A stretch of DNA of 64,000 nucleotides from Desmodus rotundus. Lineage: Eukaryota; Chordata; Mammalia; Chiroptera; Phyllostomidae. The DNA lies in contig NC_071388.1 in the NCBI RefSeq assembly GCF_022682495.2, positions 83,763,073-83,827,072 on the forward strand, read 5' to 3'. Of the stretch, positions 36,829 to 48,774 are shown piece by piece (within the stretch, counting starts at the first letter, position 1; every line of letters starts with the position of its first letter). The position numbers and the translations under genes are program-made. The notes below the pieces were generated by a model. The model had not been told where the DNA came from and made no database searches. It saw only the letters and a program-made list of their open reading frames with translations.

Positions 36829-36929
36829 CTTTCATTAAAAAAAAATCAAAATTAGTGTACAAAAAATTATTTCAGCTTCAACATTAAAGCAGACATAGTC
36901 AAAGCTTATCGCATCAAACTAGTTGAAAA

Positions 36930-37095
36930 TCTTATGTAAGTATGGATCCCAGAGCATCACCTCCCTTTAGAATCTGATTTAATAAATCTTGGGAGGTATT
37001 CAGGTACCTGTATTTTAAGCACTGAAAATCAAAGTACACTGGGTGGTTTATTCTGTTGCTGAGATGTTTGATCCATACATTGAGAAGTATTGCTC
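36930..37095. repeat. Possible hAT (MER5/MER58-like) fragment
   Basis: AGCATCACCTCCCTTTAGAATCTGATTTAATAAATCTTGGG ... CATTGAGAAGTATTGCTC resembles the 'agcatcacctgg...tctgattcag...ttgagaacca' order of small hAT elements. It is degraded. Confidence 0.35.
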
Positions 37096-38149
37096 AAAGT
37101 GTTCTTTAAATACTAAGATATCAAACTATTCTTATCTAAGTATGTGTCTCTAATGGATTAAGGATAATGGAATAGGAAAATATTCTAAGTAATTCAAATG
37201 CACATTTATTATTCAATATTAAAGAAGATATTTATTTAGAGATAATAACTTCCTGAATGTTTATGTATAGGCAACTGTGTTCAAGTTTAATAACTAAATT
37301 TTTTCTCTTACAATAAGGCAAAAATGCTGTTTAAATGAATTTTTCTATATCATATGTCATATTGATTTTACCCCCAAATAAAATACACAAAGGAATATTC
37401 TTTTCATGCTTATTTTACACAGTTAATATACATTTAGCATTACATGAAAGAATCCTGAATTTAAGAAACTGAATAAAAACAGATGTTGAGAGACCAGTAC
37501 GATCTAAAATGCATCCTACCTCCACTTCTGTCATAAAGAAACCCACATCAGGACCCCTGTTGTGCCTATATTCTCTCAACAGAAGTTTCATTTGGACTTT
37601 TTTCCAGTAATGAAACCCAAGCCAGGAAGTTTCAAACTGCTGATACCCCTAAAAAGATTCTGAATTCTTTTAGGTGAGTGTTATTTTGAAAATACCTGCC
37701 CCACTCAAAAATTACTGCAGGGCTTCAAAGCAATACACAATGTCCAAGCCCCACTGCCCCTATCAGATCCCTTCTGGAGCCCAGCAGGATGCTGTACAAG
37801 GAGACACATATGTTACTTGCTAAAGAAGAAGGGCTCATTTTAAAAAATTTATTACTTGCTGAATCTTGGGGTTTCTCAGATCATTCCCTACACATGCCTT
37901 CAAATCTTCACTTTGTAGATTTTCAGCTGAAAGGACAACTACCGGGAAATAAAGGAAGAACTACTTTCCTAAAACTCAATTGGATTGAAGCTTCTTATAA
38001 AAAATGTAACTACCTGGTCAAAATAAAGCAACAGGTCATCATATTTATGCATTAATTTCAAATTGCATTTGAGAAACATATTTTAGTGTCCTGATTTTTC
38101 AAAAGAAATGACTCACTTAAGATAATGAGATAACCAGTCAGGAGCTCAA

Positions 38150-38405
38150 GCAAGGTGATAAAATACAGCAGATCTATCAGACAAGAAAGACTCCTGGGCA
38201 CAGACACCACTAAGGTGATTGCCAGAGGAAAGGGAGGGTGGGGCAGGTAGAAGCAGGTAAAGGGAGGACGAATGGGGATGGAAGGAGATTTGACTGGGGT
38301 GTTGAACACACAATAAAATATACATATCATGCATCGTAGAATTGTATACCTGAAACCTATATAATTTTATTAACCAATGTCACCCCAATAAATTTAATTA
38401 AAAAA
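38150..38405 (+). repeat. L1 3'UTR, 5'-truncated, bat-type tail
   Basis: The unit runs GGAGCTCAAGCAAGGTGATAAAATACAGCAG ... GTGATTGCCAGAGG ... G-rich run ... GAATTGTATACCTGAAACCTATATAATTTTATTAACC, then CAATAAATTTAATTAAAAAAG. This tail type is characteristic of a bat L1 lineage distinct from the copies at 12783 and 24740. The minus-strand frames of 90 and 62 codons are shadows. Confidence 0.85.
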
Positions 38406-38644
38406 GATTTATTTTGCCTACATTCAGATAAAATGTTGAGTTTTAAAAAATGTTTTTAAAAAATCCTATACAAAATAAGCTTGTAAAATAAAACAACTAA
38501 TATCCTCTTACCATTTTCTATATATTTTATAATAACAAAACTTATTTTTTTTTTTTTTACTTTTTACTTTTGGGGATTTTCCCCCTCTTTTAATTGTGAT
38601 TGGTACTTTCCTTATATTGTAGACCTTTAAGATTTAAACTTAGT

Positions 38645-38704
38645 CCTGGTTTCTTTCTTTCTTCCTTTCCTTCTTTCTTTCTTTCTTCCTTTCTTCCTTT
38701 TTTT
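38645..38704. repeat. (CTTT)n microsatellite
   Basis: A pyrimidine-rich tetranucleotide tract. A T-run also lies at about 38544-38558. Confidence 0.9.
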
Positions 38705-39038
38705 CTTATCAATTCAAACTCCTTCTTGCTCCTTTTGGTCAAATCTCCAATACACAGCACATGTCCCACACATTTTACTGTTCACATCGCTACTCCAGCA
38801 ACAATTTCATGGTCAGTTAATAAAAGGAATCTTCAATAAAAATAACCTCCTTCCAAACTTGCATGAAGATTCTTTTATATAAATACAATTTTTATTATTA
38901 ATTAGTAAACTATAAGGCATTTTCCACACAGTAATAATAACAATAAAACAAACAGGGCTCTAATTATGAGACGCCAATTTCAACATTCTCTCTCTAATCC
39001 ATAACATTGTGATCACTGTTTCTCAGTAGCTATATATA

Positions 39039-39715
39039 CAAAGACTGTCTAGAAAGCATTCATTCATGTTATACAAAAAATAGACATTTATTAAAGAAGC
39101 TACAAGATATAAGAAACATTGTACATAGGATAATGATGCCTCAGTCCCCTTCAATGTAGGCACCTTGGTACCTCGCACAGTTCTCCCAGTCACCATCAGC
39201 TGCCTTGTATTTTCCTGAATCTCATAGATGGTCTGAAATCTCTTCCTTTTCAATCAGGCTTTTAGTTTCAGGAAAAGACAGAAGTCACAGCATTCCAAAT
39301 CTGGGATGAAGCAAGGCTGAGTCACCTGGGTTATTTGATGTTTCACAAAAAACCTCTGTATAAGACGTAATGCATGAGTGGGCATGTAGTCATGATGAAG
39401 CTCCCAATTGCCAGTTGCTCATAGCTTTGGCCTTCTGAATCATCTGAAAAGTTTCCACACAGGAAAGTCCAAGCTTAATTCAAAATATGACGCAGATTTG
39501 TTGCTGTACTGTCACAGTCATTTTGAATGTGACAGCCACAAAGTACACATACTCACTCAACAGTGTCTACTGCCCCCACTGACTAGGACAGTGAAGTCAT
39601 CTTTGTTCACACGAGCATTCTAGTCCACTGTCCTTGGCTACCAGGTTAGCTGATGCTGTGCAAACTGTTCTTGTTATTTTAACAATGGCTGAACTTTTTC
39701 TGGACAGACCTCACA
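39039..39715 (-). mobile_element. Mariner transposon, internally deleted
   Basis: The ends pair as terminal inverted repeats (left GACTGTCTAGAAAGCATTC, right TTTTTCTGGACAGACC reversed), flanked by TA at 39037-39038 and 39716-39717. On the minus strand the start of a transposase (MTVTVQQQ..., near 39520) is followed by pieces of its C-terminal catalytic part ('YMPTHALRLIQRFFVKHQ', 39345-39390) and a 'RKRFQTIYEIQENT' end (39200-39247). Length of 677 bp against about 1.3 kb, with stops and frameshifts, shows a central deletion. It cannot code for an active enzyme. Confidence 0.85.
39060..39535 (-). pseudogene. Mariner transposase remnant
   Basis: The transposase would be a DDE/D enzyme that cuts and pastes the element at TA sites. 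Visible parts are the N-terminal start, a segment around the last catalytic region (THALR ... QRFFVKHQITQVTQPC) and the C-terminal RKRFQTIYEIQENTRQL. The stretch between the N-terminal DNA-binding part and the catalytic region is missing. Several stops split the rest. The 76-codon minus frame (39023-39253) is the C-terminal part. Confidence 0.8.
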
Positions 39716-40319
39716 TATATTCTCTCTGAAACTATATCTCCACATGATTTTCCCTAATATTAGTTTTATGAAACAATATTTTCATAATATGGTAATTGGT
39801 CTTAGGGAAATAAAGAATACACAATCAAATAAATTTGAGAAGTACAATTACAGATTAAATTTATTAGATGTACATTTTTCAACATAAAATAGGTAAGGCA
39901 AACAGAAAAATGTTATATTTCAAATTTATAGGTAACATCCTTATATTAGGACTATGATGTCATTCTGCATTTCTTTGCTATTTTTGGTATATGCGCTAAT
40001 TGACCAAACACAAATGATTTACATCTATATTGTAAGGTGTATTAGATCATTGAACATGCTAATATATTTTATGAATTTCCAATGGGAGAAATATAATTCA
40101 GCCAAACACATTTAACCACAAATCCCTCCCATTCTCCCATTTGTTGTCCTCATCCTCTTCTCCTAAAATGCTTCACTAGAAAAATACTGTCATGCACAAC
40201 TGAGAAAGCCTACTCTATAATGAAGCTTCAGAGTGTTATATGCCAAAGGAAACACTCTAAGAACAACCCAGCATGGTGAATAGATATTTGTAGTGAAATT
40301 GGTTTTAAATTCTTATCTC

Positions 40320-42930
40320 TTTTTCTGGAGTTTTCACCTGCTCTTTCATTTGGGTTTTGTTTTTTGGTATTCTCATTTTGGCAGCCTCCCTGGTTTGTTT
40401 CTATGATTAGGTAGAGCTTGCTTTGACTCCATTTATTGGTAGCATGGTATAATGTAGTAGGTGTTCTATAGGGTCCAGTGGCACACCCTCCCCTATCATC
40501 CAAGCTGGGTATTCGAGGAGCACCCATCATGTGGGCTGAGTATACCCTCCTCTTGTAGTTGAGCCATGATTGCTGTTGACAGATCAATGGGAGGGATTTA
40601 CCCAGGTCAGTCAGGTGCAAGGACTGTCTATGACAACTGATCACCAACCTCCACCTTCTGTGGAGGATCATCTGTACAGGGGCATGGTAGTTGTGCTCCA
40701 GTGTGGTCTGTATTTGTCCACTGGGTATGCAGGCTCTGGGGTTTCCTGGGTTGCAGGCCAAGTTCAGCCTCACCTGGGTTCTGCCCTGGTCCACCCTGCA
40801 TGAGCTATAAAACTATTTGTGCTGGTCTTGGAGATTCCCAGGCAAAGCCAAGTTGTGAATCTAGGTTGGGTGCTGTTAGTGCTGGGCCTGGATCAATTAG
40901 TAAGATGTATGGGGGCTGGGAGCTTGCTGAAGCCAGTTGTTGTTTGTTTTGTAAGATTTGGGAAGTTGTGAAGCAGGAGCCAAGACTAACCATTTATATG
41001 GAAAAGTCATGGTTAACAGTTTTGGTGGACCCATAAGTTGGGTAGATGGAATCTCAGGGGATCTCTAGGGCAGGGCAAGCAGTGTGAGCCAGGTTGATGG
41101 AGTCTCAGATATGGTATCTGCCTGTTGGCTCTGTGGCTGGAAGGCTCAGCAAAGAGACAATGGCCTCTGCCACTTTTCTGTCATAGATAAAGGTGTCCTC
41201 AAGCTCCTGGCTTGATGCCAGGCACTTCAATTCCTCCCTGTATGCCACTGGTGCCTTTCAAGCTGCTACCCCAGTGCTGAGCTCAGAGGGAGTGAGTCTG
41301 AGTAGGTGAGTCCATGTGTGGGTTCTTAAAGGGGAACTGCTTGGAATTCGAGAAGTTTCTCCCACTGTCTCTATTTCCTCAGGTTTTTGCAGCCAGAAGT
41401 TATGGATACTTATTTTCCTGGCACTGGAACCCCAGGATGGGTGGCCCTGTATGGGACTGGGACTCCTTGTTCCTGAGATATTTCTCCCAAACTTTTATCC
41501 ACCACACATGGATGTGGGACCAGCCCATTTCACATCTGTACCCATCCTACCATTCTGGATGGATGTGGTTTCTTTAATTCCATACTTGTCAGTCTTTCAC
41601 TCAACTCATTTTCTAATCATTCTGACTTATGGCTATTTAATACTTTAATTTTAATTTTGATATGGTTGTGAAAGGGGGCAAGCTTGTTTACCTAATCCAC
41701 CATCTTGAAAAGAGGTCCCTTATTTTTGTTCTTATAGGACATGGAGACAACCAATTTATCAGATGCAGAGTTCAAAACGCTAGTTAAAAGATGCTCAAGG
41801 AACTTACTGAAGATGACAACAGCATAAAACAGACCCAATCAGAAGTGAAGGATATGCTAATTGAAATAAAGAACAATTCGCAGGGAAACAACAGTAGAGT
41901 GGAGGAAGCCAAGAATGAAATCAATGATTTGGAACATAAGGAAGCAAAAAACAACCAATCAGAACAAGAAGAAGAAAAAAGAGAATCCAAAAAAAATGAG
42001 GATAATGTAAATAGCCTCCAGGATAACTTCAGGCATTCCAACATTCACATCATAGGAGTGCCAGAAGGAGAAAAGAAAAAGCAAGAAATTGAAAATCTAT
42101 TCGGAAAAATAACAAATGCAAACTTCCTTAATTTGGTTAAGGAAAGAGACATGCAAATCCAGGAAGCCCAAAGAGTCCCAAACAAGATGGATACAGAGAG
42201 GCCCACTCCAAGACACATCATAATTAAAATGCCGAAGGTTAAAGATAAAGAGAGAATCTTAAAAGCAGCAAGAGAAAAGAAGTTAGTTACCTACAGGGGA
42301 ATTCCCATAAGACTGTCAGCTGATTTCTCAAGAAAGCTTGCAGGCAAGAAGGGATTGGCAAGGATTATTCAAAGTCATGAAAAGCAGGGACCCACAGCCA
42401 AGATTGCTCTACCCAGAAAAGATATAATTTAGAATCAAAGTGCAGATAAAGATCTCCCCAGACAAGAAAAAACTAAAGGAGTTCATCATCACCAAGTCAT
42501 TATTATATAAAATGTTAAAGGGACTAATTTGAGAAAAAGAAGAAGGTCAAAACTATGATCACTAAAATGGCAATAAATACATATCTATCAACAATTGAAT
42601 CTAAAAAACAAACAAAGCAAACAAGAAGAACAGAAAGAGAATCATGGATACGGAGTGTGTTTTGATGGTTGCAAGATGGGAGGGTTTTGTCAGGGAATAG
42701 GTGAAGAGGTGCAGGGATTAAAATGTACAAATAGGTAGTTACAGAATAGCCATGGAGATGTAAAGTACAGTATAGGAAATGGAGAAGCCAAAGAACTTAT
42801 ATGCATGACCCATGGACGTGAGCAATGGTGGGGCACTGCCTGAGGGAGTGGGGGTGCTAGATAGAGGGGGGCAAAGGGGGAAAAATCGGGACAACTGTAG
42901 CAGCATAACCAATAAAATATAATTAAAAAA
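40320..42930 (+). mobile_element. HAL1 (half-LINE), near full length
   Basis: This 2.6-kb insertion has a long GC-richer 5'UTR (40320-41740), an L1-like ORF1, no ORF2 and an L1-like 3'UTR ending AATAAAATATAATTAAAAAA. The imperfect 14-bp direct repeats TAAATTCTTATCTC (40306-40319) and TAAATTCATTTCTC (42931-42944), 12 of 14 identical, are likely target duplications. HAL1 elements encode only ORF1 and move using L1's ORF2 protein. The length matches the family's usual 2.5 kb or so. Two differences in the duplications and a broken ORF1 suggest it is not recent. Confidence 0.82.
41741..42432 (+). pseudogene. HAL1/L1 ORF1 protein, frameshifted
   Basis: L1-type ORF1 proteins are RNA-binding chaperones that coat LINE RNA in cytoplasmic particles. 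The presumed start METTNLSDAEF at 41741 is in a different frame from the main open frame (41791-42432, 213 codons). A one-base shift lies near 41785-41795. The main frame shows a K/E/N-rich coiled coil (residues 1-75), an RRM beginning NIHIIGVPEG (near residue 84) and a C-terminal-domain segment RHIIIKMPKVKDKERILKAAREK (near 141-165). The final part differs from standard L1 ORF1. After the stop, another frame still reads like the L1 ORF1 end, so a second shift near the C-terminus is likely. Confidence 0.88.
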
Positions 42931-42944
42931 TAAATTCATTTCTC

Positions 42945-43717
42945 AATTATGCAGTTTACTTGCTGAATTTCCTGTGGATGTTTTTTTAAATATCTCAATT
43001 ATACAGTCTCCACATCTATAAAATGGAAAAGACAATGATGTACATTTCATTGAGTTGTCCTGATTCTTAATGAGATAACTTGTATAAAAGTCCTTGTACA
43101 TAATCATAGTTAGCATTCATGGAATATCTACAAAATGCTTTAGTCAACTTAGAGTATATTAGTAAGTATAACAGTAAGTCAAAGAAAAATTAGGTTATAG
43201 GTTGTTGACTCTGAAATTTTGCTCGGTTTCAGCAAATGGTCTATAATAAACATGGATATTTTTAAATCAAGCACCCCTCCCGCCCTGGGTTTTATGTTCC
43301 TTTAAAATACAGATCACATCTCATTTCTTTTTTCTATACTTGAACAACTGTACCTAATCAATTTTGATAAATTGAATTAAAAAATGTTATGTCTGTGGCT
43401 AATCCTCCCCAATTATCCTTACCTAACACAACAAACTTCCATCTGTTATTAAGTTATAAATAATACACTAGTATATTTTATTCATTTATTATATATGTAA
43501 TTTTAATTTGAAATCTTGTTATAACAAGATGCAACACTTATTGAAATTTATCAATTCCTAGAGAAATTAATACTAATATATAGATATCTGTGTCTAAAGA
43601 ATGGGGTCATAAGGTAGAAGTAGATTCTGTCAAAAGTATATCTCTGTGATTTAGAAGAACTTAACTCCTATTTTTTTTTAAATTGTATTCACAGTCTTAA
43701 GTTTAAAAGAAATGATT
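42945..43717. other. AT-rich DNA, nothing recognised
   Basis: No supported feature. Confidence 0.4.
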
Positions 43718-43908
43718 TGTGCCCTAACGAGGTAGCTCAGTTGGTTACAGAGTCATTTTGATTCACCAAAACTGGGAGTTTGATCCCCAGCCGGGACAGA
43801 TACAAGAATCAACAAGAATGCATAAATAAGTGGAATAACAAACTGATCTCTCTCTCTCTCTTTCTCTCTTGTTCTTGCTCTCAAGTCAATAAATAAAAGT
43901 TATTGTTT
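43718..43908 (+). repeat. Ves-type tRNA-derived SINE, plus strand
   Basis: The head GTGCCCTAACGAGGTAGCTC, a GTTTGATCCCCAGCCGGGAC box B-like segment, a (CT)n body (43849-43873) and an AAGTCAATAAATAAAAG tail identify it. It is shorter and more diverged than the other copies, with only one box B-like unit. Confidence 0.8.
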
Positions 43909-44439
43909 AACATTATAATTTAGTAGAAACTTTAAAATTAATTTCAAAGATTCAGTCATCAAAATCTCAGAAATGACAATTGTCACAAACACTTCCTAAA
44001 TAGAAGTCCCTGAAAGTGCCACTGCTTATAAATCAACAAACATGGTTTTCACATGATCAATGATGCTTTTATCATCACCATCTACAAATGACACCCAAAT
44101 TAACTATTACAGGAAGGGTAAAATGATGCCCAGAAGAAGAGTGAAAAATAGTGCTTAAGTGCTTTATTCAGAGAAATTTGATTATAGTCGTTCAAGTTCA
44201 ACTCAGATCTAGACAGTCTCAGAGGATTCAGATTAAAGTTGAAAGACTTCAGTGCACGGAGACATAAAATAATATGGAGACATAAATTCCATACATAGAG
44301 AGAGAGCTAGCAACAGAACATGTAAACTATGTAAGTCATTCCAGGGTCCTGCATTGGTTTAATGATCTGCAATGGCTGTTTTGAAATTCTTCATAAATTT
44401 TTACTTTGAACTTGTGTATTGTAGGTAAAATTCAATGGG

Positions 44440-44800
44440 ACAATAGTGCAACCACATGAGCAGAGGAGGTATGCTGAGTGCACACACAGGTTCAGGCCAG
44501 AGAGCATGGCAGGCAGCATGCACAGCAAGCAGGAGACCTGGCCAACTGGGGTGCAAGTCTGGGCCAGTATGTGACACCCCAGGGCCCAAAGGGGTGGCTG
44601 AGACTTGGCCATAGAGCTAGATTGGTAGCACCGATAGCAGGGATGGCGGCTGTAGCAACATCAGTGGCAGCAGTAATGGACACCAGCTTGCTTCTGCATT
44701 CCCTCAGCCTGTCTCTGCCACATCTGCACAAATATTAACTTTCCAGCCTGCTCGCTGACACAAGAACTGCTGGTGCTCAGGCTGTAAACTGTGTCAGTAA
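44440..44800. other. GC-rich patch, unrecognised
   Basis: The composition is unlike its neighbours, with GCAGC/GGCGGC-type triplet clustering at 44640-44690. Frames of 60-90 codons exist on both strands. I recognise no domain, LTR end or SINE head. Confidence 0.3.
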
Positions 44801-45664
44801 ATTATAACAAAAAAAATTGTACACATGAACATTATACATTCTTTAAAGGGATTAGGCTCTGTTTTTGAAAACTGATGAAACACTGAAAAGCAAATTTCCA
44901 TTAGCATAGAAATAAAAATTGAACTTAAAAGTCATCACATGTGATGGAAAACAACACTTTTTATATGAAGCTTGCAATGAAACAATTATTTACAAAGAAG
45001 ATTTTTAAATTAATTATCTTATAATTGAAGTCAGTGGATAAAGGTATAAATGCATTTTGAATTATAAACAAATCATGATATCATTTTTGGGGCATAGGTT
45101 TGATCAGTTATAGGAAATATCAAAGATACATTAAAATGCCATTGTGCATATTTGCACCTAAACTTACATTTAGACTTATATGAATTTGATTTCTTAGTTA
45201 ACTATTTTTTAAAATTATTCCTCAGGAATCATGATATCTGTTTGGATATACTAAAATTTTTATTTTGAAATAATTATTACAAAGTTCTCATAGTTCCACT
45301 ATCAGTTGCCATCAACCAATACACCCCTCTCAAAAACAAAAATTATCAGAAATTATTTGATAATTATTTGCAACTGATATTACTTTCATTTATATAGATT
45401 TAAAATGAAGTTGCTAACAGTGCATATTTGATAAACAACTTTTGGAAAAGCAGGTCAGAAAAATCAAGGTATCACATTAGCAGATTATTGTTATCATATA
45501 ATCACATATAATAAAGTATATCATTTGGTATATAATTATTATAATAAAAGTTATAAGACCACACTATCATTTTTCAATAGTTTTTGAGGTTATGTTGTTC
45601 CTCATGCACCTCTACAATACCTATTATGTTTTATGAAGAATAAAATATTTTCAAAAAAAGTTTT

Positions 45665-47715
45665 TATTTATTTTTTTTATGACATACCTTTATTCCCCAT
45701 GATGGTGGCTGTTAAAAGTGTAGGACATTTTCCATGTCCAGGTGGGCCACAGGTGCACGGATGGCAGGTGTAAACACTAGGGCCCCCCATGTTGGCATCA
45801 TGCTCTCCCATCACCACACAGCCTGTGTTATGGAAAGGTGGGCTCCAGGTGATTGGATTTAAGGTGGAATTGGCAGTATATCTAAGCACTGAGATGGTAT
45901 ATGCTCCTCCAGCTGCAGTAGCCTTGCTGGGCCAGGTCCATCCCCCGTAATACAGACAAAATGAGACAGAGAAGCAGTGCTGTGTGCCCTCCCCAGTCTG
46001 TCTCTAAAGTTGATGCAGTGGATGCCTGTGAATGAGAGGGGCCTGGAGCCGACATACTGACCACATAGCTCCCACCATCCCACCATCCATGGAAGCTGCA
46101 GGTCCCATAATCACAAGTGCACCTGGAGATGTACTGGGAAACTATTAGCTACTGTCCCCAGTGCTAGGTGTCTTGGTGGCAACTTCAGCACCATAAGAGG
46201 TAGTCCAGGGCTAACAGGGGCACTGAGAAGAGAGATTCCCTTCTGTTGACCGTCAGGGGTCCCTAAGGGGGCTGAGATATGGTTTGGGGGTCAATGGGAT
46301 GGTCTGAGGTAAGGCAGCAGCCCTTCAATGTGGGTGGGCTGGTGGAGGGACTGCAGGGCACCTGTGCCCCACAATGTATTGAATTTGGTAAACTGGCATG
46401 AATCTTACATTGCAGTCTGGAGAAGATATGATTGTGGCAGCATAGCCAGGGGGAGTAGTATCCATTTCAATGTCATCATCATCATCATTGAAGTTGGCTG
46501 AGAGGTCAAATCTGCAGACACCCTATTCAGGAGCAAGGTGCCTGCACTTGCTGAGCCAGGAGGAGAGAGAGGAGGAACAGGCTGAGTGGCACTGCAGTCA
46601 GCCATGGCCTCTGTTTTGTCCCCCCAGGTCTTTTGTACTCTTCAAGGTACCCAGGTTTTTGTCAACAACAAGGCAAGGCAACTTAGGAGGCGGGAGCAGC
46701 TTGCTTTGACCCCATAGCAGTGGTAGAAGCAGTAGCAAAAGTGGCATGGACATTTTTCTTCTGCAGGGCTTCCTGCTGGCAGAGGCCAATGGAAAATTTC
46801 TTCTGGATGCCTTTTCAGCATCCATTTCCTTACACAAAGTTAGTAAACCTGGCAAGCTGGGCGAATGGTATTCACCCAGCACTTCCTTCATAGATCTCTC
46901 TGGCAGGAAGGAGTAGTGTGGGGTTGGGTCAGAGAGCACTGCTGCTTCTGACTCAGGCTTCAGAGGAGGCAGGACATGTCCCACAGGAGCTTGTGTATGA
47001 GCTTGTGTCCACCTGGTCTTCGGAGGAGGAGCCCATGGGAGACATCTGGATGTTCCTGCTCAAGCTGTCTTGTGTGTGCTTGGAATTCAGGTCCAGAGGC
47101 CTGGGACTGCATTTGAGGGAGGTGAGGACTCCCTTGGTCTTCAGGGGCCTAGATGTCCATGGTAGATCCCCACTGCAGTTGTTCTGGGGTTGCTCTGGGC
47201 ATTCTGCCTGTTGTTCTGAACCTGATCTCTTCATTCTTTGGCAGCCCTTGTAGGGACTCTTGGACTTTCACGTCCCTCTCCTTTGGGCAAGGAAGTGGGA
47301 TGGTCCTGGTTTCTTAGCCTCAACTTCTTGCTCAGGTGGTGAATGCAGGAGAGAAAATCTTTGCCCTGAAGGAGGGATATAGACCATTCTGGAGGGTCCA
47401 GATATCCAGGAATTATGAGCAAGACAGCATGGACTTCTTTGAAAGGTCCTTCTAGTGCATCAAGGGGAGAAGCCCCAGAGAGAAGCGTGCAGTCTGGGGA
47501 AGAGGACACTGCCTTCTCAGTGTGATGTAAAAGCCAGATGGTACAGGTGCTCCATCCTGGTGGAACAGCCTGTAACCAGAGCCCACAGCAAGAGCAGGAA
47601 CAGTGGGGTGGTCCCAGCCAGGTGGGGCATCAACACAGCTGACAGGGGAAACCACTGGATAAGGGCCATGGGGCAAGGGACAATGGTGGTGGAAAAAGAC
47701 AAAACTTAGAAAGCC
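45665..47715 (-). pseudogene. Processed retrocopy of an unidentified gene
   Basis: On the minus strand the unit ends GGGGAATAAAGGTATGTCAT followed at once by an A-rich tail (plus-strand T-run 45661-45679). An AATAAA signal (45689-45694) about 12 bp before a poly(A) tract is the mark of a reverse-transcribed mRNA. About 2 kb upstream is GC-rich and intron-free, with consecutive minus frames (45677-45889, 46598-46984, 46953-47234, 47231-47509, 47452-47676) that look like one coding sequence broken by stops and shifts. One frame near 46470-46510 has an acidic run (five D residues, then IEMDTTPPGY). I cannot name the parent gene. The 5' edge is uncertain (47.7-48.1 kb). Confidence 0.6.
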
Positions 47716-48770
47716 AATTGCCCATCTAGAGCCAGTTATGTGCCAAACAAACCAAGAGTAGAGTAGAAACTGGGACAGCTTCTCCTTTGCTTCTACCTCT
47801 GTGGGGCTCTAGCACAAACTGCAGCCAGGAGCTTCTGGTGTCTCTATGGAGATGTCAGTGGACCAGTGCATGGAAAGAGAGAAATCAAAGGGCAAAATGT
47901 GGCATCTCAATAACTGGCCAATCGCTTCATGATTTCCTAGCACTCGGGACCTCCAGCTGTGGGTAATCTGGCACCTACTGGCCATCCATGAGGGGTCTGT
48001 TTCAGACTTCCAAGGCCTGGTCTGCCAGACCTTGCCCTGCCTGACTACCGCAGAAAGTGAAACCACAGAAAAGAAGGGAATACTTTAAACTCGAATAGAA
48101 AATAAGTAGCTGCCTCTTTGGAACATCACTGTGGATTATGATCGCATTATTCACCACACGAAACCCTCCTCAGAAAGGAAAGCAACATCTCACAAAAAAA
48201 ATGCAAGAGGAAAAGGAAGCTCCATGAGTGGAAAGTTAAGTTTTCCTACTAAGAAATCCTGAAAACCCATAAAGACTTCTATTGTCTTTTTTGGCTACCT
48301 GCAGGAAACCACACATATGACATATTACATACTGAAAAGCACAGGCATTAGTGCAATCATGTCCCAAGAACAAATGTCCAACAGGCACAGGGCTGAAGAG
48401 GGTGTGGAGAGCTGAGCATAACCAAGAACAGGAGAGGCCCCTTGGCGTCGGGGTACAGGATGTGCTGAGGAGCCCAACGTTCTGGAAGTTGACAGAGTTG
48501 GGATGGAAGTCAGAGTCCAGCTAAAACAGGTGAAGACTGGTGGGGAAAAAAAAAAAGAAACCAGGGAAGTAGAAGGAGAGACTCAAATGAAGGATTTGTC
48601 ATGAAAAGATCTGGAGTGGACCAATACTAGGACAGGAAGTGAAAGACTGCTGGCAGCATGCACTCAATGGTGTCACACAGAGACCCCAGGGAATGAGAAG
48701 TGCTGAAGTCAATTTATGACAAGAGGAGGCAAACAAATGGTCACTGGAGGTGAGAGAAAACAATTAATTG
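47716..48770. other. Unassigned, GC-moderate sequence
   Basis: This may include the 5' part of the adjoining retrocopy up to about 48.1 kb. An 85-codon minus frame (47809-48066) is unassigned. An A-run lies at about 48546-48556. Confidence 0.3.
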
Positions 48771-48774
48771 CATC

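Noticed and set aside
39023..39253. 76-codon minus frame as an independent small gene
   Set aside because: It contains RKRFQTIYEIQENTRQL, the C-terminal end of mariner transposase, and lies inside the mariner inverted repeats.
41791..42432. 213-codon frame as a possible host gene
   Set aside because: Coiled coil, RRM start and context (5'UTR before it, L1-like 3'UTR and A-tail after it) identify it as LINE ORF1.
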